Shown here in pieces: positions 39,481 to 49,030 of a stretch of DNA of 64,000 nt. Below the pieces are notes generated by a model. The model was not told where the DNA came from. It was given only the letters and a program-made list of their open reading frames with translations, and did not search any database. This stretch comes from an uncultured Deferribacteres bacterium (GTDB lineage: Bacteria > Zhuqueibacterota > JdFR-76 > DREG01): assembly GCA_913009825.1 (NCBI GenBank), contig CAJVYQ010000020.1:1-64000 (forward strand), given 5' to 3'. Every line of letters starts with the position of its first letter. Positions within the stretch are counted from its first letter, which is position 1. The translations under genes and the position numbers were made by a program.

Positions 39481-39903
39481 ATGACAAGTAAATTTCCACG
39501 TAAATTAGAACTGTTGAGCAAAATCGAAAAAGTAGAAGAAGCCGCCTATTTTGCGGAAAAAGCAGCAAAAGACATGAATTTTTCCGATAGCGATGTGGAT
39601 GATATCGCCATCGCCCTCACCGAGGCTGTCAGCAATGCTATGATTCATGGCAATAAAAACGATGTTACTAAAAAAGTTATCATAGAAATAATGGAAAAAC
39701 CGGATCGTATGATTATGAATGTACTGGATGAGGGAGTCGGCTTCGACCCGCATAATATTGATGATCCGTTGCTGCCGGAAAATTTATTAAGAGAAAGCGG
39801 AAGAGGTGTTTTTATTTTAAAATCATTGATGGATAGAATCGATTATTCTTTCGAAAAAAACAGAACAATGATTATTCTTGAAAAAATGAAGAGAAAAAAA
39901 TAA
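39481..39903 (+). CDS. Anti-sigma regulatory factor (RsbW-like HATPase)
   Basis: IAIALTEAVSNAMIHGNKND; VLDEGVGFDP; ESGRGVFILKSLMDRIDY. Confidence 0.88.
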   Translation: MTSKFPRKLELLSKIEKVEEAAYFAEKAAKDMNFSDSDVDDIAIALTEAVSNAMIHGNKNDVTKKVIIEIMEKPDRMIMNVLDEGVGFDPHNIDDPLLPENLLRESGRGVFILKSLMDRIDYSFEKNRTMIILEKMKRKK

Positions 39904-39945
39904 ATTTTACATCTGATCGGCAAAACAAATACCAGGAGGAATTCA

Positions 39946-40287
39946 ATGACAATTAAAGAAGAAATTCGTGAGAACGTTGCGGTGCTTTATCTCAGGGGCA
40001 ATATGATGGGTGGCCCGGAATCCATGGAGGTTCATGAAAAGGTAAAAAGTCTTATCGGCGATAAAATCACAAAAGTGGTGATCGATCTGAGTAAGGTAAA
40101 ATGGATGAACAGCTCCGGTCTTGGTGCCATTATGGCTTGCATGACTTCCTTAACCGGCGCTGATGGTGTGCTTAAAATATCCGGAGCTACCGAAAAGATC
40201 CAAAATCTGTTCATGATCACAAAACTGTTAACCATTTTCGATACGTATGAAACAGCCGACCGCGCAGTAGCAAGTTTCAAGGAATAA
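39946..40287 (+). CDS. STAS-domain anti-anti-sigma factor
   Basis: VAVLYLRGNMMGGPESMEVHEKVKSLI; VVIDLSKVKWMNSSGLGAIMACMTSL (phosphorylatable Ser motif). Confidence 0.92.
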   Translation: MTIKEEIRENVAVLYLRGNMMGGPESMEVHEKVKSLIGDKITKVVIDLSKVKWMNSSGLGAIMACMTSLTGADGVLKISGATEKIQNLFMITKLLTIFDTYETADRAVASFKE

Positions 40288-40318
40288 TTGTTCAATAATC
40301 GTTTTTCGTTTCATTTCT

Positions 40319-40361
40319 TAAAAAGGTGTGTAGTACGTAGCAAGCTGCACACCTTTTTTCT
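40319..40361 (+). terminator. Probable intrinsic terminator after the RsbW/STAS pair
   Basis: aaaaaggtgtgtag...ctgcacaccttttttc hairpin plus T tract. Confidence 0.7.
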
Positions 40362-40431
40362 GTCCCGGATAATTCAGACTATCTGAGTTTCTCAAAACCC
40401 GATTAACTCTTACCATGACGAAGGAAAAGCC

Positions 40432-41853
40432 ATGATTTACCAATCCGTTAAAAAGATCCATTTCATCGCCGTCTGCGGTACGGCTATGGGAAACCTGGCT
40501 GTAAAAATGAAACAGATCGGTTATTCAGTTACCGGTTCGGACGATAATTTTTACCCGCCCATGAGCACTTTTTTAGAAAAAAACGGCATCCGCGTCGATA
40601 ACAACTTTGCCGAACAAAACATCGCCTACAAACCGGATCTGGTGATCATTGGCAATGCTGTGGTGCGTGGTAATCCGGAGGCCGAATATGTGCTGGACAA
40701 TAAACTACCTTATATGTCATTTCCCGAGGCACTGAAGGAATTTTTTCTGCGCGGCAAACAAAATATTGTTGTGACGGGTACACACGGTAAAACGACCACG
40801 GCCTCTTTACTCGCGCATCTGCTCACTCATGCCGGGCGGCAACCGGGATTTTTTATCGGCGGTTTGCCTAAGAATTTTGCTGCCGGTTTTCAGATAGGGG
40901 AAGGAAAACAATTTGTCATCGAAGGCGATGAATACGATTCCGCTTTTTTTGACAAACGCTCCAAATTTATACACTATTTACCGGAAATTGTGATTCTCAA
41001 TAACATTGAATTTGATCATGCGGATATCTTCAGAGATATGGAAGATATTAAAACTACTTTTCGGCATCTGATTAAAATCATTCCGCAAAAGGGCTTGCTT
41101 GTCGCCAATAGTGATGATCCGGTGGTAAACGAATTGATTGCCAGCAGTTTTACTCCGGTTGAGACATTTGGCCGGGGAGAGAATGCCGCCTGGAGGATTT
41201 GTGATATTCACTATGGAGAAAACGGAGTTTCTTTTTCTTTGGATTATGCGCGTGCACGTTTCGGCGATTTTTCTCTGCCGCTTTTAGGAGCGCATAATGT
41301 GATGAATGCCGCTGGGGCGATCATTGTTTTGCATCGCCTCGGTTTGGATAACGAGGTGATTCAACATGGTCTGGCTACTTTTCAGAGCATCCGGCGTCGC
41401 CTGGAAATCCGCGGCGAAGTGAACGGAATTGTTGTTTACGACGATTTTGCTCATCATCCCACGGCCATTCGGGAAACGTTGTCCGGATTGCAGAATCAGT
41501 TTCCGCAAAACAGAATCTGGGCTATTTTTGAACCGAGAACCAACACCACGCGCAGAAATATTTTGCAGAGGGAGATCGCCGCTGCTCTGGAAACCGCCGA
41601 CGGTGTAGCCATTGGCAAAATCAACCGGCCTCATCTTTTGAAACCGGAAGAACGGCTCAACCGGGAACAGATTTGTGACGCATTGCGGCAAAAAAATATA
41701 CCGGCTTTTTACAACGACAGTGTGGAGGAGATAATCAACTGGCTGGCGCCCCAATTGAAACCGGGTGATCAGGTTGCCATCATGTCCAACGGCAGCTTTG
41801 ACGGCATTCATGAAAAATTGTTAGCCAGGTTGGGGGAGATGTACGCGGGATAA
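40432..41853 (+). CDS. mpl: UDP-N-acetylmuramate:L-alanyl-gamma-D-glutamyl-meso-diaminopimelate ligase
   Basis: IHFIAVCGTAMGNLAVKMKQIGYSVTGSDDNFYPPMSTFLE; VVTGTHGKTTTASLLAHLL; EGDEYDSAFFDKRSKF; YDDFAHHPTAIRETL. Confidence 0.93.
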   Translation: MIYQSVKKIHFIAVCGTAMGNLAVKMKQIGYSVTGSDDNFYPPMSTFLEKNGIRVDNNFAEQNIAYKPDLVIIGNAVVRGNPEAEYVLDNKLPYMSFPEALKEFFLRGKQNIVVTGTHGKTTTASLLAHLLTHAGRQPGFFIGGLPKNFAAGFQIGEGKQFVIEGDEYDSAFFDKRSKFIHYLPEIVILNNIEFDHADIFRDMEDIKTTFRHLIKIIPQKGLLVANSDDPVVNELIASSFTPVETFGRGENAAWRICDIHYGENGVSFSLDYARARFGDFSLPLLGAHNVMNAAGAIIVLHRLGLDNEVIQHGLATFQSIRRRLEIRGEVNGIVVYDDFAHHPTAIRETLSGLQNQFPQNRIWAIFEPRTNTTRRNILQREIAAALETADGVAIGKINRPHLLKPEERLNREQICDALRQKNIPAFYNDSVEEIINWLAPQLKPGDQVAIMSNGSFDGIHEKLLARLGEMYAG

Positions 41854-41966
41854 AGTGCTTCCCCAATTTAAGCCTTGCTTAACAATAGTAAAAGCGTTAT
41901 ATTCCAGACATATTTATCATAGAAAAGCAAATATGTCCGGCACTGAAAGAAGGGAGGATTGTTTGT

Positions 41967-43175
41967 ATGAGGCAGTATATTTCGAGAGAAATCGAGAATG
42001 TCATCATTCAAAGTAGTAAACAATTTCCGGCGATAGCTTTATCGGGCCCTCGTCAATCCGGCAAGACAACTTTATTGAGACATCTGTTTGAAGATACGCA
42101 CAAATTTGTCAGTTTTGATGATCCTTTGAATCGGGAAAGGGCATTGACAGATCCCAAATTATTTCTCGACAATTTTGGGTCATCTGTTATTTTTGATGAA
42201 ATACAATATGTACCTGAATTACTACCCTATATAAAAATAACCATCGATCAGGATCGGCATAAAAACGGCCGCTTTCTACTTACAGGCTCTCAACAGTTTC
42301 ATTTGATCAAAAATTTAGGTGATTCTTTAGCCGGCCGTATTGCCTTATTAAATTTATTATCATTTGATATAAATGAAAAAAAACGCTGCAAAATTGTTAA
42401 CGATCTGTTGGTTGATACTAAATCGTATTTTGTTCATGCCTGTCTCAATGGCTCATTCCCGGAACTCGTTCTCAACCCCGGGCAAAGTACTGACTTATGG
42501 TATGGAAGTTATTTACAAACATATTTAGAACGGGATGTTAGAAATCTGGCAGATGTAGGAGATCTGAGAAATTTTCAGCGGTTTATACAATTGTTAGCTG
42601 CAAGATGCGCTCAAATGCTAAATTTAACAAGTTTTGCCAATGATTTAGGTATTAGCGTTACTACAATAAGAAGATGGATTTCAATATTGGAAGCCAGCCA
42701 GATTATTTTTCTCCTTCCTCCATATTATCGTAATCTTGGGAAACGGATTATCAAAAGTCCCAAAGTCTATTTTCTGGATACGGGATTGGTTTGTTATTTA
42801 ACCGGTATTCAAACGGAGAATCATCTATTTAAAGGACCCATGGCAGGACAATTATTTGAAAACTTTTTCATTCAGGAAATTGTTAAATTTTATTATAATA
42901 ATGGTAGGCGGGCGGATATTTATTATTTAAGGACCCATAACCAGCTTGAAATTGACTTAATTATTGAAAAATATCCTGAAATAATTCCCGTTGAGATAAA
43001 GTTGTCCAAAACACTTAATACAGGCATGGCAAACCCTATCGAGCGATTTATAAAATTATTTCCCGCTCTCAATATTCAAAGTGGCATAATTGTTTCTTTG
43101 GCAGATGAAACTATTCCTCTTACAAGGCACATAACGGCATTATCTTTGGAATCGTTTTTAAAACAAATGAAATAA
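41967..43175 (+). CDS. AAA ATPase with DUF4143 domain
   Basis: ALSGPRQSGKTTLLRHLF (Walker A); VIFDEIQYVPELLPYIK (Walker B); FLLTGSQQF; YLQTYLERDVRNLADVGDLRNFQRFIQLLAA; DIYYLRTHNQLEIDLIIE. Confidence 0.92.
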   Translation: MRQYISREIENVIIQSSKQFPAIALSGPRQSGKTTLLRHLFEDTHKFVSFDDPLNRERALTDPKLFLDNFGSSVIFDEIQYVPELLPYIKITIDQDRHKNGRFLLTGSQQFHLIKNLGDSLAGRIALLNLLSFDINEKKRCKIVNDLLVDTKSYFVHACLNGSFPELVLNPGQSTDLWYGSYLQTYLERDVRNLADVGDLRNFQRFIQLLAARCAQMLNLTSFANDLGISVTTIRRWISILEASQIIFLLPPYYRNLGKRIIKSPKVYFLDTGLVCYLTGIQTENHLFKGPMAGQLFENFFIQEIVKFYYNNGRRADIYYLRTHNQLEIDLIIEKYPEIIPVEIKLSKTLNTGMANPIERFIKLFPALNIQSGIIVSLADETIPLTRHITALSLESFLKQMK

Positions 43176-43208
43176 AGAATTTTTAATGGCAGGCTTTTTA
43201 AAATTTAG

Positions 43209-43548
43209 GTAACTATTCAGCTCATGTCTGTCTGACACAGGCAGAAAGCGCACGAAACAATCGAAAGATCTCATCTAACTTTTTTCCTGTTTTTTTTTGA
43301 GTCTTTCGCGGGCTGCCTGAGCAGTGACAATACCGTAACACTTTAGTTTTTTGAACAAATCCGCTTCCTTTGCGCTCTCTGCGTTTTAAAGCGCCTGTTT
43401 TTTTAACGCAGAGACGCGGAGGACGCAGAGAAATTGAAAAAATCGTCTGCCTGTTCTGCCCGCGAATTACACGAAATCATACGAATAGGACAAAATAGTT
43501 AACGATTCGCGTTTTTCAGCGATATTAGCGGGCAACCTGAATAGTTAC
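43209..43548. repeat. Composite MITE-like element: family A TIRs enclosing a family B-type module
   Basis: gtaactattcag (43209) is the inverse of cctgaatagttac (43536-43548). Interior cgtaacactttagttttttgaacaaatccgc...gcgcctgtttttttaacgcagagacgcggaggacgcagagaaattgaaaaaa is the reverse complement of 47236-47345. Confidence 0.7.
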
Positions 43549-43719
43549 AAATTTAGCATGATTTATTGTAATTTTCAAGAAACATAAAAGAGTTCATACT
43601 ACAGAAAAGGCTAAAAAGCTAAATTCATTTTTTTCAATTTTTTCTGCAGCAATAAGAATAGCGGGTCACAAAAGGGTGCAGCACAAAAACTTTAGTCACT
43701 TCAAACTGCTCTATCCTTT

Positions 43720-45096
43720 TCAATCCGTCTCATCATCGATACCGTACTGGCGCAATTTTTCCCGCAGGGTTGAGCGGGAGATTCCCAGAACCCGGGCGGT
43801 CTGGGATTTGTTGTTTTCGTGCGCTTCCAGCACAAAGAGGATGTGCCGTTTTTCCATGTCGGAAAGAGACATGTCCGAGGTTAGCTGCTGGCCGATTTTA
43901 ACCGGCGCTTTCCGGCTGGCGAGATATAATTCGCGGGGAAGATGATCCACATCGATCAATTCTTCGTTACACAAAATAACCGCTCTCTCGATCACATTTT
44001 TCAATTCCCGTACATTTCCCGGCCAGGGGTAATGGAGCAATGTTCTTTCCGCTTCTTCAGTCAATCCCCAAATATCTTTGTTGAACTCCCGGTTGTTCTG
44101 ATCGATGAACATTTTGGCCAATAAAATGATGTCGTCATCCCGTTCGCGCAACAGCGGCAGGTTGATTACCATTACCTTTAAACGGTAAAAAAGATCGGTT
44201 CGGAAGGTGCCGTCTTTCACGCAGTTTTCCAGATTTTGATTGGTCGCCGCAATGATGCGCACATCCACATTGATATCGTTGATGCCGCCGATTCTGCGGA
44301 AACTCTGGGTTTCCAGAACCCGTAACAATTTTGGCTGCAGGGAGAGCTTTAAACTGGATATTTCATCCAGAAAGATAGAACCGGTATGGGCAAGTTCAAA
44401 CAACCCTTTTTTCATGATTTTTGCATCGGTGAAAGCGCCTCTTTCGTGACCGAACAGTTCACTTTCCAACAGATTGTCCGGAATGGCACTGCAATTAATC
44501 TTCACAAGCGGATTCTGCGCGCGCTTGCTGCCGTAATGCACCGCGTTGGCAACCAACTCTTTTCCGGTGCCGCTTTCTCCCTGTATCAATACGGAGGTGC
44601 GCGGCACACCGCTGACAATTCGAATCATCTCTTTGGTTTTCACAATCTTTTTGCTGTTGCCAAAGATTTCCGAGACAATATTTTCCAAGCTCAACTGTCG
44701 TTTAAAACGGATAACTTCCCGGCGCAAGCGTTGGGTTTCCAGTGCTTTATTGACAATTAGCCGTACTTCGCTTAAATTTTGAAACGGTTTGGTCAGGTAA
44801 TCATAAGCGCCTAATTTCATGGCTCGGATTGCCGGCTCGATATTGGGGAAAGCGGTCATCATCACAACCAAAATATCCGGATCGATCTCCTTTATCTCCT
44901 GCAAAACCTGAAATCCGTCCTTTTCCGGCAAACGAATATCCAACAGAACCAAATCGATCAGATTGTTTTTGATATACTCCACCCCTTCTTCACCGGACAG
45001 AATGGTTGTTACGTGATAACCGTCCTTACTCAGGCCATGTTGTAAAGCAAAGCCGATATCTTCCTCATCATCAACAATCAGAATATTTATTTCCAA
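43720..45096 (-). CDS. Sigma-54-dependent response regulator (NtrC family)
   Basis: LIVDDEEDIG, LVLLDIRLPEKDG; GESGTGKELVANAVHYGSKR; ELFGHERGAFTDAK; C-terminal Fis HTH NNKSQTARVLGISRSTLREKLRQYGI. Confidence 0.96.
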   Translation of the reverse strand: MEINILIVDDEEDIGFALQHGLSKDGYHVTTILSGEEGVEYIKNNLIDLVLLDIRLPEKDGFQVLQEIKEIDPDILVVMMTAFPNIEPAIRAMKLGAYDYLTKPFQNLSEVRLIVNKALETQRLRREVIRFKRQLSLENIVSEIFGNSKKIVKTKEMIRIVSGVPRTSVLIQGESGTGKELVANAVHYGSKRAQNPLVKINCSAIPDNLLESELFGHERGAFTDAKIMKKGLFELAHTGSIFLDEISSLKLSLQPKLLRVLETQSFRRIGGINDINVDVRIIAATNQNLENCVKDGTFRTDLFYRLKVMVINLPLLRERDDDIILLAKMFIDQNNREFNKDIWGLTEEAERTLLHYPWPGNVRELKNVIERAVILCNEELIDVDHLPRELYLASRKAPVKIGQQLTSDMSLSDMEKRHILFVLEAHENNKSQTARVLGISRSTLREKLRQYGIDDETD

Positions 45097-45101
45097 AAGT
45101 G

Positions 45102-47000
45102 CTATCCTTCCGTTGGTAACAAAATGGTAAAAGTGCTTCCTTTTCCTATTTCACTATCGATGGTGATTTCACCTCCGTGTTCTTCAATGATTCGATACAC
45201 GATGGAGAGACCCAGGCCGACGCCGCGCGGTTTGGTGGTAAAGAAAGGATCAAAAATACATTCAAAATGCTCGGGTTTAATGCCGATTCCGGTGTCTGTA
45301 ATGGATACTTCGACAAATGGCAATTTTTCCTGCGGCTTGCGGTACGATCGTCCCCTCCGCTCTATGCGAACAGTACGGGCTTTTATATTTTTGGCGGAAA
45401 TGGTGAGTTCTCCGCCTTTGGGCATGGCTTCCAGAGCATTGATGATCAAATTTAAGAATACCTGCTGAATCTGGTTGAGGTCTACTAACACCGGTTTCAG
45501 GTTTTTCGGATAAAATTCCTTAAATGCCACTTTTTTGGCAAGCAGTCGTTTTGCCAGTAAAACGGAAACCTCATGAATAATATCCTGAACCTGATGCAAT
45601 TTTTTAATCGGCGGTCTGGGGCGGGCATAGGAGAAAAATGCTTTCAGCAGCTCGTCCAGGCGATTCACCTGACGGATAATTCGATGCAGATATTCCAATT
45701 GCGGATCATCGTCCGCCACTTCCTCTTCCAGGGCCTGCGCCATCGTTTTGATCCCAGCCAGTGGATTTCTGATCTCGTGGGCCAAACCGGCCGCCAAAAT
45801 ACCCAGTGAAGCCAGGCGATCCATGCGCACCATTTCAATTTGCATCCGCTTGCTTTCCGAAATGTCCCTGAATGTAATAATTGTTCCTAAGAAATGATCG
45901 GCACGATCCAGCCAGGGAGTGCGACTAAAGCCGATATGAACTTTGTTACCGGCGGTGTTTGAAATTTCCATCTCCTGTCCGAAAACAGGATCGTGGTTCT
46001 GATCTTTTTTTGGCAGCAGGGTTGTGTTCTCGCCGTTTTTAAAAATATCGTCGATGGACCTGTGCAGTACATCTTTTGCGCGGAGCCCCAATATTTCTTC
46101 TGCCGCCGTGTTGAAGAATGTTATATGCCGTTCCCGGTCCACCGTGATTAATCCGCTGCCCATGCTGGTTACAATACTCTGGGTAAAACTTTCCAGATTC
46201 GCAATTTTTGATTCCAGATTGTATTTTTCGGTCACATCCCGGGCAATGCCCACCATGCCGGAGAGTTTTTTGTTTTCCGTCAATGGATTGATGTTGGCGG
46301 AAAAATATCGAATCATGTTCTGCTGATCCCGAATGCGTATCTGAACCTGGGATGGATTTCCATGTTTTGCCTCGAAGATCGCTTCTTCCACAATCTGTTT
46401 ATCCTGAGGTATGACAATATCTTCCAGAAAATGATCCAGCCACTCCTGTTGTTTAAAACCGGTAATATCATTCAGTCTCCGATTAACAAAATTAATTTTG
46501 CCATTGTTATCAAGCATGAAAATCAGATCGTTGGCATTCTCGATTAGATCGCGATATCTGTATTTGGTTTGCTTTACCTCTTCCTTAAGCTCAGCATTTT
46601 TCCGCCTGATTTCAGTCATCATTAATACATTTTCAACGACATTGATCAATTCCCGGTGCCCGAACGGTTTGATCAGAAAAGCGGCTAATCCGCTTTCGAA
46701 CAAAGGTGTCTGATCGATCTGTTCATCTTCATGTGCGGTCAGCACAATAACGGGAGTGTCTTTATACAGGCTGTATTCCGGATTCTGTTTTAATTCGTTG
46801 AAAAATTCCAGGCCGTTCATTTCCGGCATCATATAATCGAGAATAATCAAGTCCGGTTCTTCGGCGATCACTTTCGCCAGTCCCTCTCCCCCCGTAGCTG
46901 CGGGAACAAATTTAAAACCGGCTCTTTTGATGATAATTCTGCCAATATCCACCATATCGGAATCATCATCGATTAATAATATTTTTTTTCTTCTGCTCAT
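45102..47000 (-). CDS. Hybrid receiver-PAS-PAS histidine kinase
   Basis: Receiver LLIDDDSDMVDIG / LIILDYMMPEMNG; PAS; AHEIRNPLAGIKTMAQ; DTGIGIKPEHF; GVGLGLSIVYRIIEEHGGEITIDSEIGKGSTFTILLP. Confidence 0.93.
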   Translation of the reverse strand: MSRRKKILLIDDDSDMVDIGRIIIKRAGFKFVPAATGGEGLAKVIAEEPDLIILDYMMPEMNGLEFFNELKQNPEYSLYKDTPVIVLTAHEDEQIDQTPLFESGLAAFLIKPFGHRELINVVENVLMMTEIRRKNAELKEEVKQTKYRYRDLIENANDLIFMLDNNGKINFVNRRLNDITGFKQQEWLDHFLEDIVIPQDKQIVEEAIFEAKHGNPSQVQIRIRDQQNMIRYFSANINPLTENKKLSGMVGIARDVTEKYNLESKIANLESFTQSIVTSMGSGLITVDRERHITFFNTAAEEILGLRAKDVLHRSIDDIFKNGENTTLLPKKDQNHDPVFGQEMEISNTAGNKVHIGFSRTPWLDRADHFLGTIITFRDISESKRMQIEMVRMDRLASLGILAAGLAHEIRNPLAGIKTMAQALEEEVADDDPQLEYLHRIIRQVNRLDELLKAFFSYARPRPPIKKLHQVQDIIHEVSVLLAKRLLAKKVAFKEFYPKNLKPVLVDLNQIQQVFLNLIINALEAMPKGGELTISAKNIKARTVRIERRGRSYRKPQEKLPFVEVSITDTGIGIKPEHFECIFDPFFTTKPRGVGLGLSIVYRIIEEHGGEITIDSEIGKGSTFTILLPTEG

Positions 47001-47040
47001 AATAGTATCATCTTTTTATTTTGGGCAATTCGCAGAAACT

Positions 47041-47345
47041 TGTAACACTTTAGTCTTTTGAAAAAAACAAGTATATCCTTTCCGAATGCTATTATTGGCC
47101 TGTTTGGGCAGGCCGCTTAAAAATTACGGAGATGATAACTACTCAGTTAGCAGATGAAAGACTCGAAAAAATACGAAACTAAATTCAGATAAAACTTTTC
47201 GAGTGTTTCGTGTGTTTTGTGGGCTGAATAGTTACTCAATTTTTTCAATTGCTCTGCGTCCCTGCGTTAAAAAACAGGCGTTCTAAAACGTAGAGACACA
47301 GAGAGCGCAAAGGGCGCAGATTTTTTCAAAAAACTAAAATGTTAC
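47041..47345. repeat. MITE-like element, family B, containing a nested family A-like pair (about 47134-47236)
   Basis: tgtaacactttagtcttttgaaaaaa (47041) is the inverse of ttttttcaaaaaactaaaatgttacg (47321-47345). Internal gataactactcag / ctgaatagttac. Confidence 0.7.
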
Positions 47346-47365
47346 GAAACTTCAAATTCCGTATT

Positions 47366-49030
47366 TTATCGTGTGTTTTCAGCCCGGGGCAAATAAGTCC
47401 GGGCAACATCACCGGTCATGTTTTGTTTTCCATTTTCAATCGTTTGATTCTGCTCCAGGTTAGATGAAACGGGCAGAGTAAAGAAAAAAGCAGACCCTTT
47501 CTCCGGAACAGATTCCACCCATATTTTTCCCCCGTGCAGTTCAACAAGATATTTTGCCAGACTTAATCCCAGACCGGTGCCGCCGAATTGCCGCGTCAGA
47601 CTTCGATCGACCTGGTGGAATTCCCGGAATATATTTGCCAGTTCATCCCGGGGAATCCCAATGCCGGTATCGCGGATAACAAAGTAGACTTGTCCCTGTT
47701 TTTGGAACAATTTTATTTCAATTTCTCCGTCCATGGTAAATTTTGCCGCATTACTCAAAAGATTGAGTAAAACCTGAAATATCTTCTGCGCATCAATCAA
47801 AATACCGGGCAGGTTTTCAGGCAGAGAAGTAACAATCCGTATTTGTTTTTCATCGATACTTGGTCTGATTGTATTTATGGCAGCTTCGACCAGATTGTAA
47901 ACCGAAGTCGGCTCTTTGTAAATTTTGTATTTTCCACTCTGTATTTTAGCAACTTCAAGCAATTCATTGATGAGGTTCAACAGATGGTTGCCGCTGTAAT
48001 TGATATTTTGAACCGCTTTCTCCTGGCCGGATTCAAGCTGTCCGTAAACACCCTCCCGCAGCAGTTCTGTGTAGCCTAAAATACTGGTCAGAGGGGTGCG
48101 CAGTTCGTGTCCTACGTTGGAAATAAATTGGGTTTTAAGCTGGTGTAATTCATTCAGTTTTTTATTTTTTTCCATTAACTCTTCATTCATGCGTTGAATT
48201 TCTTCAGTTCTTTTTTTCCTTTCCTCCTGTAGACGAATCTCTTCGGACACATCCCGAATAATTCCCTGGTAGCCGATGACGGTTTCATTGCTTTTTACGG
48301 GAATAATACTCAATTCCACCGGCAGCCTTTTTTCCGATGTGCAAAGAATGGAAGTCTGATACTTAATGACCCGTTTAAGTTTCTGGTTTCGTTTGACTTT
48401 GTATAGTAATTTTTTCTGATCCTCTTCGGAAAAAAGAAAAGAAAAATGCCTGCCGATCAATTGATTACGTTTATAACCGGTTTTTTGGGCGCACATCTTA
48501 TTTACCAGACGGATATACCCGGCATCATCCAGCAAATAGATCCCATCCGAAGCATTTTCAACCAAGTCTTTGTAGTACTGTTCGGTTTGGTACAAACTGC
48601 ATTTCTCTTCGGTTTCCCGGAGAATGCGGGTAACGGTTACAGGCAGAGTGGTCAGGTAACCGGTAGATTTAATCAAGTAATCATGAACACTTGATTTCAT
48701 GGCTCTTACAACCGCTTTTTCATTCCCCTGACCGGTGATAATTAATATCGGTAAACAGGGATTAAAAGCGTGAATCTTTGCCAACATGTCCAATTCAGTC
48801 CGGCTGCCTGCCACCAAATTCAAAATCACAAGATCAAGGAAAATATCCGGCAGCAAGCGCAAACATTCATCCATGGCGCTCACCCGTACGATCTGTGCAT
48901 TTTTCAGTACCTTCCTGATGGCAATTTCCATCAATTCCAAATGACCGGAGTTGGAATCCGAAAGCAGGATGACCTGTGATTTTTTCATCTTTCTGACCCG
49001 CAGTTCATAACACCGGTTTATGGCTGCCAA
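47366..49030 (-). CDS. Receiver(degenerate)-PAS histidine kinase
   Basis: N-terminal receiver fold with DLVILNLVAG; PAS; QFISNVGHELRTPLTSILGYTELL; DTGIGIPRDEL; GGTGLGLSLAKYLVELHGGKIWVES. Confidence 0.92.
   Translation of the reverse strand: MAAINRCYELRVRKMKKSQVILLSDSNSGHLELMEIAIRKVLKNAQIVRVSAMDECLRLLPDIFLDLVILNLVAGSRTELDMLAKIHAFNPCLPILIITGQGNEKAVVRAMKSSVHDYLIKSTGYLTTLPVTVTRILRETEEKCSLYQTEQYYKDLVENASDGIYLLDDAGYIRLVNKMCAQKTGYKRNQLIGRHFSFLFSEEDQKKLLYKVKRNQKLKRVIKYQTSILCTSEKRLPVELSIIPVKSNETVIGYQGIIRDVSEEIRLQEERKKRTEEIQRMNEELMEKNKKLNELHQLKTQFISNVGHELRTPLTSILGYTELLREGVYGQLESGQEKAVQNINYSGNHLLNLINELLEVAKIQSGKYKIYKEPTSVYNLVEAAINTIRPSIDEKQIRIVTSLPENLPGILIDAQKIFQVLLNLLSNAAKFTMDGEIEIKLFQKQGQVYFVIRDTGIGIPRDELANIFREFHQVDRSLTRQFGGTGLGLSLAKYLVELHGGKIWVESVPEKGSAFFFTLPVSSNLEQNQTIENGKQNMTGDVARTYLPRAENTR

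Noticed and set aside
41967-43175. DUF4143 ATPase as a defence-system component
   Set aside because: No linked nuclease, restriction or toxin gene; common solitary AAA/DUF4143 family, so no defence claim is justified.
44386-44760. Plus-strand ORFs across 43.9-50.5 kb opposite the kinase cluster
   Set aside because: All are antisense to strong two-component genes; no independent support.
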